Of a stretch of DNA of 64,000 bases, positions 1 through 9,000 are shown piece by piece. The DNA lies in assembly GCA_017654935.2 (NCBI GenBank), contig CM065684.1, positions 59,157,915 to 59,221,914 on the forward strand, in the 5' to 3' direction. Numbering within the stretch: the stretch's first letter is position 1; every line of letters starts with the position of its first letter. Source of the stretch: Phymorhynchus buccinoides. Lineage: Eukaryota > Mollusca > Gastropoda > Neogastropoda > Raphitomidae. The notes below the pieces were generated by a model. It was not told the origin of the DNA. It searched no databases and saw only the letters and a program-made list of their open reading frames with translations. Made by a program: the position numbers and the translations under genes.

Positions 1-721
1 ATAATTAGAGAGTATCCTTTCGTTTTGACATGCCTAGATTCTTCTTCTTATTATTATTCAGTGATCAATGAAAGTGGCAGCATCAGACTTTCAAGTTGGT
101 CGTCATGCCTTGATTTGAATGGCCACTGCAACAACCATGTTTTGCTAGAGTGAATGCCCTTGGTAGCTGCTTGAGTACTGACCAAACAAGGGAATAACTC
201 TCCAATAGCCCTATTTGAGGCCACTAAATGGCTGCCTTTCGCAAGAGTAAATGCTCTTTTCAGTACTGACCAACAAGGCATTCACTCTCACTGTCAATAA
301 CTCTAGTTGCAGAGGCCAATAACCTAAGTAGAAGTTTACATTTGGAGCAATATTGCATATTCTAGGAATAAACGCTGGAAAGATACTGTTGTTTTCCTTT
401 TGCAGTATTTTAAGCGGAAATTGTTTCATGAAATTTACCAAATTCTCAAGTGTGAATCTTTTTATCAGAAAGAATAACGCAAAGGGAAAATATTTCTGTG
501 TTGGATAGCACAGGCTATGTTACCATATTTGTATTTGTTCAATGATGCCTGTGTGTCTATTATTAATAGACAATTTTTGGAAAAAAAACTAGGGGAGAGC
601 ACTTTGTGAAAATTAGAGTTAATTAGCTCGACTTACTCGGTCAATGCCATAGCAACCATGGCGGCGAAGCTTGAAGCCACAGGATGCGAGTCAGCTACTT
701 GTAAACACTTTTAGTAAAGTG
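1..721. other. No gene seen
   Basis: Two diverged copies of a gaatgcccttggtagctgct-like segment lie around 150-290. I find no exon of the MOCS3 5' half, no RNA gene and no recognisable transposon. Confidence 0.5.
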
Positions 722-955
722 AGGGGCGGCCAGTATCCTCAAACCGATCAAACTTGCAAAATGTGACGTAAAAATATAAATTACATCAAATTTAGAATGA
801 CGCAGTGTTCTATGTGATGTAAGTCTACTCAAACATATGAGGCGAGAGCTGGGGATCTAGAGTAGTTTCCCCTGTTTGATCGTTTGAATTAGGCAAGATC
901 ACTCCCAAACGTCATGAAATTACTCCCCTTAATTATTTCCGAACAATTCCTATTG
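722..955. repeat. Dispersed repeat, copy 1
   Basis: This stretch (cttgcaaaatgtgacgtaaa ... cctaattcaa/ttgaattaggcaagatcactcc ... ttactccccttaattattt) recurs in inverted orientation at 47108-47345. It is an unclassified interspersed element without coding sequence. Confidence 0.75.
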
Positions 956-1025
956 AGCCAAAACCATCATCCACAATCACAACCAGTCTCAGTGGAAGAG
1001 AAGGCTGGGCAAAGAAGGTGGTGTT

Positions 1026-1262
1026 TGTCGCATGAAAATAGGTAGCTCGTAAAAATAAGTAGCTCGCTACCTATGACAGTGTGTATTTGCGACATTGAGC
1101 ATGAACCACAAATTTCACTTTTTTCTAGGGTTAGGGATAGGGTTAGGGTTAGGGTTAGTTAAATGGTTAAAGTACAGAAAAAGTGAAATTTGTGGTTGTC
1201 GCAAATACAGACTCATAATAGCGAGCTACTTATTTTTGCAAGCTACCTATTTTCATGCGACA
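1026..1262. mobile_element. Foldback element with telomere-like loop
   Basis: The left arm (tgtcgcatgaaaataggtag... to ...ccacaaatttcactttttt) is matched by its reverse complement at about 1177-1262, with a small interruption in the left arm. The loop (1128-1158) is a run of TTAGGG repeats. Both sides are flanked by gtgtt (1021-1025 and 1263-1267), consistent with a 5-bp target duplication. No coding capacity. Confidence 0.85.
1128..1158 (+). repeat. Interstitial TTAGGG telomere-like repeats
   Basis: About five imperfect TTAGGG units in the loop between the two arms of the foldback element. Confidence 0.9.
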
Positions 1263-1465
1263 GTGTTGACCCAATCTGAATCCACCAGCTGCAGAGACGC
1301 CAGCAAACCACTCTTCCGGCTGAGGACTGGCCACTGAAGACTGCTGAGCCACTTAAACTAAAACAAAATCTCCCACGCAGATGTGGCACAGGACCACAGA
1401 CTCCAGAACACATCCTACGGCACTGTCTGACCCACCATGCTCTAAGGTGCCAGATCTAGCCAGGA
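1263..1465 (+). mobile_element. Decayed LINE ORF2 C-terminal fragment
   Basis: Broken frames read SKPLFRLRTGH and then CGTGPQTPEHILRHCLTHHA, the C-terminal Cys/His motif of Jockey/RTE-like reverse transcriptases. Stops and frame changes show that it is dead. It directly abuts the foldback element ending at 1262. Confidence 0.6.
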
Positions 1466-1516
1466 GGAAAAGAAAGGAAAGAGCTACTCTTTTGTATAGA
1501 CCTTAACATGGATCAG

Positions 1517-1713
1517 CTGTGACATAGTGCTGGATGCCACAGACAACGTCGCCACATGCTATCTGCTGAACGATGCCTGCTTATTGTATAGGGATATGCT
1601 TGTGTATTGTCTGCAATATGTATTGACCGTAACATGGATCAGCTATGACATAGTGCTGGATGCCACAGACAACGTCGCCACACGCTATCTGCTGAACGAT
1701 GCCTGCTTATTGA
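1517..1713 (+). repeat. Two upstream partial copies of MOCS3 exon 2541-2658
   Basis: At about 1507-1582 and 1633-1713 the sequence repeats the acceptor catggatcag and the coding start [10 protein letters not shown]...LLNDAC of the exon at 2541. The period is about 126 bp. After LLNDAC both copies diverge into tgcttattg instead of the real exon end, so they lack a donor. A LINE fragment splits the second copy from the functional exon. Confidence 0.85.
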
Positions 1714-2245
1714 TGCCTCCTCGTGTCCACACGAAATCGTTTGGTGAACGATCCTTCTACTATTTAGCACCTCACTTATGGAATTCCCTCCCACAACATG
1801 TCCGCTCATCTGACTCTATCTCCGCCTTTCGCTCTGTCCTTAAAACTCACTTGTTTCGGACATATTATGATGGATTAGTGTTTGTGTGTGAGGTGTGTGT
1901 GTGTGTGGGGGGGGCGTTTTATTGCAGAAATCTTATAAAAAATGTATTTACAATTATTTTGTAATTCGTATTTTGTATGTAGAATGTCTACGTCTTGTAA
2001 ACTTTAAATGCTTGTAAATGAGGTAGAAGGGTATTTTTGTTTTTGCAAAATTTGTCTATTATAATTAGTCATGTAATTGGTATGTCGATGGCAGTATGAT
2101 TTTATTTCAAGTTGCAGTATTGTATTCAAACTTGATTGAGAATGTGAATGTGGTCTCTATGTTTCTTCTTAGAATGTTCATATTGTAACTATTTTACTCT
2201 TGTATAATTAGTTGTGTGTGAGTGTGTGTGTGTGCATGCATGTGT

Positions 2246-2321
<76 letters not shown>

Positions 2322-2483
2322 GGAAGTAAGAGAACGTTGCGTGCAAGCATCGTGCTTATTTTACTTTCTAATGATTCATTATTTGTTTGTCTTTAATGTT
2401 CTTGTTATCAATGTAAAGCGCACTGAGCTCATGTGAGAAAGAGCGCTATGTAAATTCCCATTATTATTATTATTATTATTATT
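1714..2483 (+). mobile_element. LINE 3' fragment with (ATT)n tail
   Basis: The translation RVHTKSFGERSFYYLAPHLW continuing NSLPQHVRSSDSISAFRSVL is the C-terminal end of a non-LTR retrotransposon ORF2. About 600 bp of 3' UTR follow, including a long GT microsatellite, ending aaagcgcactgagctcatgt...gcgctatgtaaattccc(att)n, as typical of these LINE 3' ends. It is inserted between a partial and the complete copy of a MOCS3 exon. The target appears to be tgcttattg/tataggg. Confidence 0.8.
2214..2318 (+). repeat. (GT)n microsatellite
   Basis: A long, nearly pure GT run inside the LINE 3' UTR. The apparent cysteine-valine reading frame across it is an artefact of the repeat. Confidence 0.97.
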
Positions 2484-2540
2484 GTATAGGGATATGCTTG
2501 TGTATTGTCTGCAATATGTATTGACCTTAACATGGATCAG

Positions 2541-2658
2541 CTATGACATAGTGCTGGATGCCACAGACAACGTCGCCACACGCTATCTGCTGAACGATGC
2601 CTGTGTGCTATCTAGCAAACCGCTGGTGTCTGGCAGTGCTCTGCGCTTTGAGGGACAG
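2541..2658 (+). CDS. MOCS3: MOCS3 exon, end of adenylation domain
   Basis: The acceptor catggatcag precedes 2541 and the donor gtctgt follows 2658. One leading base plus 39 codons read [20 protein letters not shown] and continue to ALRFEGQ, matching the ThiF/MoeB-type adenylation domain of MOCS3. Two degenerate 5' copies of this exon lie upstream at 1517-1582 and 1643-1713. Only this copy carries the complete exon with a donor. Confidence 0.93.
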
Positions 2659-5600
2659 GTCTGTGTATCTTTAGAAATATATATTTTAGCTGTCAGGAAA
2701 TGCAACATAGAAAGAAATGTGTGCTCCTCCACCTTCCCAAAAGAAAGAAAAGAAAGAAAGGTAAACAGAACTTGTGTACATTATCTGAATCCAATGACTA
2801 CATTATCTGAATCCAATGTTGGCTGATTTGGGTGTCATAAGTTTTAAAGCTATTTTTAAAATTTTGAGAAAATGTACCAATATATTCATCATACATCACA
2901 TATATACTGTAGAAAAATATACATGTACAGTGGAATCCGCTTTATCGGCCACTTTTGGGACAAGGCAAAATGTGGCCGATAAAGCGAATCGGCCGATAAA
3001 ACGAACATCGAGATACTGTATGACGCAATTATGCAAGTCAAAAGCAATGACGTCAAATTGAAATGAATAACATCTGTCAAAGCACAATAGTTCATACAGT
3101 ACAGTGTATGTGTACTGTATGTGAACACTTTATTAATCTTACAACTTGACAGAAGCACGAGTAAAAGACAATGATTTTGTTTTCTGGAGTGATTTTAATG
3201 CCATGCAGGGTCTTTCAATTGACAACAGCTCACCTTCCAACTTCACACTCAACCATGTAAACGTCAAAAGCGTGTTGTCAGTTTGTCTGTTGTTCTCCCT
3301 CTCAAAAAGGGGTAAAGAGGAAAAATTAGAGAGAAAAAGTGGCCAATAAAGTGAAATTGAAGATTTCAGCTTTGGCCGTAAAAACGAACAAAATAACACA
3401 TGCTTAAGAAGAAAAAATTCCGTATATTAGGAAATTGGCCGATTAAGCGGCTTTGGCCGATTATCCGAAGGCCGATAAAGCGGATTCCACTGTACCTATC
3501 TTGGTTTCAAACATAAGTGTTGAAGATTTATTTTTCTAAATGTTATTTGATTTTGTAAGCAAGGAGTTTGGTGGTATAATTTATACAGTCGACCTTTTAA
3601 CCCTTTCACCACCAATGTCGCATTTTAGCACCACAATGATTTAACACCCATGTCACGAAAAGGCCTCAAACCAGGGTCTGTTATCCAAAGAGCATATTTT
3701 CATAATTTGGGGAGGTAAGGATAGGCCTTACTTTATACATGTCATAGAAGAATCCCCAATATTGCAGACAATTATTTTTCTCTACCCAGGTAAGTTTAAT
3801 GGACGTTTTGGTGGCGAAAAGGATATCATTATGAAAGGAAGCGTAGAATACAGCCCTATCATGCAGTCTCAGACCGATACTGAACTCCATAGCATCATCA
3901 TCATCATCATCATTGTCATCCGCTTCATTTCCATTAATCATTAAAAAAAAAAAAGTCAAATTCTGTGGCTTTGCAAACCCTGCTCTCATGGTGACCTCAG
4001 TTTCAGTTTCCGATCCAGTCTATGCCTTGGTGCGTTCGGGTCAAAGTCATGGGGAGCTGTCGGTGGACGGTCGTGGTGGCGCCCTCAGAGGAGGACCTCA
4101 CTCATGCTGGCTCCGCGACTAAGAGAACAGTGTCGTCAATAGGGGGCTTAGTAGGTGGTTTCCTGAACAGGCTCTACTGAACTCCACCGAGGTGACTCAG
4201 CAGCAGTGCAGTGTTTCCTCGATTGGTTGCCTCCTGACGGACTAACATCGCTCCCCTTGAACTGCTGGTCTCGGATTCTGCAACCTGAACGTGCAGAGGT
4301 GTGGCTGCGAATTGGGAATCGGAATGAGCGGCGTGGGAGCAATGCCACTGTACGGCCCAGAAGATGACAGCAAAAAAAAAAAAAAAAAAAAAAAAAGGCT
4401 GGCGGCGAAAGGGTTAAACAAAAGCTGAACTTAGAAAATTAACTTGCTGAATGTATGTACATGTATTGCATTTCTTAAATGTCAAATGTTTTTAAAGGCA
4501 ATAGTTGTATGGTTGCCTGATTATGAAACACATTTAATTTTATAATAGTGATGCTGCTTCTCATGACTTCAGCATCATTTAGGACGATGTGTGTCTAACA
4601 ATGTTATGATGCAGTGTGTGTCTTTCAGTTGACGGTGTACAACTATGAGGGAGGGCCGTGCTATCGCTGCCTCTACCCCAAACCCCCGCCCCCTGAAACC
4701 GTCACCAACTGTTCTGATGGGGGGGTGCTGGGAGTAGGTGGGTTTGTGTGTGTGTGTGTGTCCTGAATTAGGATTAGCATGGTGTGCATTTTTCTCCTAA
4801 ATGCTTGCATAGTTCTAGTTATGAACAAGCATGTGTGTGTTTATTTGAGCGGATTTTAACCCCTTCCCTTCTGTGCCTACAACGGGCAATATGATTCCTG
4901 GCAGTGTACAGGGGCAGAGCAACGCCCCCCTGAAGCTGAAGAAAAAGCAAAATCATACTCAATTTGAAGCTTATTCCAGGCTTGTAAAATGAGAATCAAC
5001 ACTTTTTTCCCCTTGAACTTTGAATAATTTTTTTTTTTGGTGGTCAACATTTTAAAAAACAGGCGCCGCGGCAAGGTTGCATCCATGTAGGTGTGATATT
5101 TGGACAGGTGACGTGTGTGTGTGTGTGCAGTTCCAGGCATCATTGGGTGTTACCAGGCTCTGGAGGCCATCAAAATCGCTGCCAGCCTTGGAAGTATCCT
5201 TAGAGGTTACATTGCAGGGCTCCCAATCGTCCTGCAAAACAAGGGGTCCCGGGGACTCCTTCACTTACAGTATAGAGGGTCCTAGAGGCGGGATAGAGGG
5301 TCCCAGTAGCATTGCGAATGCTAGAAAGAATTTTTCTAGTGCATCCCTAGGACTTTGCACATTCTTTTAGAGGGTCTTTTAGAATTTTAGTACTTCATAG
5401 ACCCCCAAATGGGGGTCCCTGCATTGTTACCTTACCTGTCACCTGTTTGTTTGTTGTTGGTAGACTTTTAGAGACCCTTGTTATTGCTCCGTTGTGTGTA
5501 ATATTGGCTTATGTGTATGTGTTCCTTCCTTCTATATACTAGCGACTAGTCACTGTTGACCATTATGTCGCTGTGTCATGTGCGCACATGCAGGTTTATG

Positions 5601-5994
5601 TGTTTGCACGAGTGTGGGCATGATGTAGCTTGTGCTACATACAGTCTGATGCAAAATAAAATCATGTTCAAGTATCCCTGTGTGTGTGTGTGTGACCATT
5701 CTGTCGCTGCGCGCACATGCAGGCTTATGTGTATGTGTTCCTTCTATATTAGTCATGACCATTATGTCGCTGTGTATATACATCATTTAGTACTAGTTTT
5801 CATTTTTTATATTGCTTATGTGTAGTTCCTTCCTTCTATATATTTTGTTGTGGCCAGAATGTTTATATTCATGTTACGTAAAGTGTGTCGCTTAAATGAT
5901 ATAATAAGTATTTTTCTTTTTTATATTATTTGTTGTGGCCAGGGATTCATGTATAAAGTGTGTCGATGATATAATTTTATCAGGGATTCTGTAT

Positions 5995-6048
<54 letters not shown>

Positions 6049-9000
6049 TCAACAAAAAACTCAACAAGATAAAAAAAACAATACTTCCGCTCTACAGTTC
6101 AATGCGTAATATATTGTTGATTTTTTGCTCCTTTTCTTGTTTGTCTATGTTGATAGAGGCGCATTCGCCGAAATATCCTGTATTTTTGTTTTGTCTCGTG
6201 TGAATAAAATATCGTCACTTTACACTTGTCGTGTAGTTTGTTTGTTGTGTTTTACAAAGGGCTAAATGTTAGCATGATTTTCCATTGCTGTAGAAACTCA
6301 AATTATACAGCTCTCATCTGCACTTTGCTATAGGCCTACATTTGAGGATTTTACAAGTTTATTAAGTACGTTTTGTACGTTGTTCCTTAACAAGCCTTTC
6401 AGCGTGCCTCAGTCAGCGCCTCATGTTGTTCGACGCCATTGACTCCACGACGAGAGTGATCAGACTGCGACGTCGGCAGCCATCTTGCTCGGTGTGTGGA
6501 GAATCGCCGACAATCACGGAGCTCATCGACTATGAACAGTTCTGTGGGGCAAGAGCTACAGATAAGGTCAGGTCTCATCTTGGTCAGAATTTTGTTTGAT
6601 TTTTGGCTCAGAGATGGAAATCATTTAAGCTTTCAAAATCAAAGTGCCTGCTAGTTCGAAAAACAACGTACGTTTGGAAATATGTTTTACTTTTTTCTCT
6701 TCACAGTTTAGATTGTAGTTGAGAATCATAAGAGATTTTCAAAAAAATGATTGTTGAAAATATTATATTTAACCCTTTCACTGCCAGCCGTATTTCAGCC
6801 AATTATTTCCATTAAATTTACCTGGGTAGAGAACAAAATCCATCTGCAGTATTGGGGATTCTTCTGTGACATATATAAAATGAGCTCTATCCTTACTTCC
6901 CAAAACTAAAACAATAGGGTCTTTGGATAATAGACTCCAATTTGATGCCTTTTAGTGAAATAGGTGTTAAGTCACTGTGGTGCTAAAATGCGACTTTGGC
7001 GGTGAAAGGGTTAATGACTAATTATCAGTTATGGTTCTTTATTCATCTGATTTTAATTATGGTTTTCCATTGAGTTTTGTATATGATTGTTGGTTGGTAG
7101 ATTGATTGGTCGTTTCTTTTCTGGTTACCTTAAATTTTCCTCATTAATGAAAGAATATGAAGTTGGATGTCAACTCATTAGAAATTGTGCCTCGAAGTAG
7201 TTCTTTGAATCATTTGGTTCATACAGTGGAACCTCCCTTATAAGACCTCCCATTATAAGACTCCCTATCACATAAGACCTACTTCTCTGAGACATTGCCC
7301 TTTGTGTATTTTGGATGATTTTTGAAGGTCTTAAAAGGGAGGTTCCCACTGTAATTGAAACCGGTGATAAAATTTTGAAATTCGAAAGAAGTGTTACCCA
7401 TTATGGCCATATGGCCTGGGAACACAGAAGAAGAAAAAAGAAAAAGAAGTCAGAGTATAATGTTGGTGTATTTACTTCTTCAGGACCATGAGAAGAAAGT
7501 GTTGCCAGCTTCAAGCCGTATATCAGCAAAGGTTGGTAATTGTTGTATCTATTCTATCATGTTACCGTTTCACTACGAATGAGTTATTCCTTCCAATTTG
7601 GAGCAAATGCCAATTTACCAAAGACCAAAAAGTTATAGTCTTAACAAGACTAGATTACTTCCCTTGGTCTACACAGCCAATACCACTAAGCTGCCGTGGA
7701 TCCCACTCGCTACGTCACTTCCGGGGAGGCAACTTTAAATCATATTAAATTTTTTCCAACTTGGAGCAGCCATGTTGTTCTTTGCTCTTGCTATTATTTC
7801 GTTTATCTAATTTATTCTAGCCGCCATCCTCCTCTGTTTGGGTTGCCCCTTTGCCTTGGGGCTACAGGTTTGTCGGCATGTAGTTTGTGTTGCCAGCTTC
7901 AAGCCGTATATCAGCAAAGGTTGGTAATTGTTGTTTCTCTGTCATTGTCAGTCTGTTTTAACTCATTCAATCTACCGTAAAATGCGGACTATAAGCCGCT
8001 ACTTTTTTCCTCAACTTTGGCCCATGCGGCTTATAGACTGATGCGGCTTATCTGTGGATTTTTTTCCATTCTACATTTTTCAGTATGATTAAATCTGTTT
8101 TGGGGCACATTTTTCAGCCTATTTTTAGCTTCTTTAGACTCAAAACTGGTTTTGGTAATCAATAGATTCAAATCTCATGTTTAATGTGTCTGAGAACATT
8201 AAATACTTATGCTCTGATAGGGAATTTCTATTTATGTTGGTTTTGTGTACATACAATTTTCTCTGCGGCTTATAAACTGGTGCAGCTTATATGTGAATAA
8301 ATACCTAATGTTTTGTCAATTTAAGGGATACAGCTAATATATAGAGGTGCGTCTTATAGTTCAGTTTTTACGGTATGTCCGGAATTAATAGGTAACTGTC
8401 AATTTGATGCATTTGCTTCAAGGGAAGTAAATCTGTGTGCACACAATACCTTGGTCACTTCTAAACTCGCTTTGCTCCCTTAGACTACAATTTTGCCTGA
8501 CTTTGTAGTGGTTTGTTGTGGGGTAACAATCGTTTTTTCTATGTATAAAAAAAGTCTGATCTACCACTTCCCTATGTCTAAACCTGAAGTAAAAACCCAT
8601 AATCTTCCTTCATTTCTCCTTTTGTTTATGTTTATGTATGTTTTGTTTGTGTGTATGGCTGGAATGATTTGTGAGTTTTTTTAATAACTCAAAATTGTTG
8701 CAATGCAAATGAATTAACAGTCTGGGACGGTATTCATGTCGAGATAGCATGAGACTTAGCATGATGCTAACTTAGAAGCTCTTCCAATGTCCTATAGGAT
8801 TTAATAGGACTTTTGGAAGAGCTTCTAAGTTAGCATCATGCTAAGTCTCATGCTATCTCAACGTGAATACCGTCCCTGTTTGTTAGTAGTAGTAGAGTAG
8901 GGACCAAACAATGTTCCTAATTATTATCAAGACGATTTTTGAATGTGTTAGTATTAGGTGCACTTTTTAAGTCAAATGGCAAGTCATTCCAAATATGAGC

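Noticed and set aside
54..441. Two overlapping - strand ORFs of 75 codons
   Set aside because: No family signature, no splice or start support, and partly duplicated sequence. Chance frames.
2212..2436. 74-codon Cys/Val ORF
   Set aside because: It is the GT microsatellite of a LINE 3' UTR.
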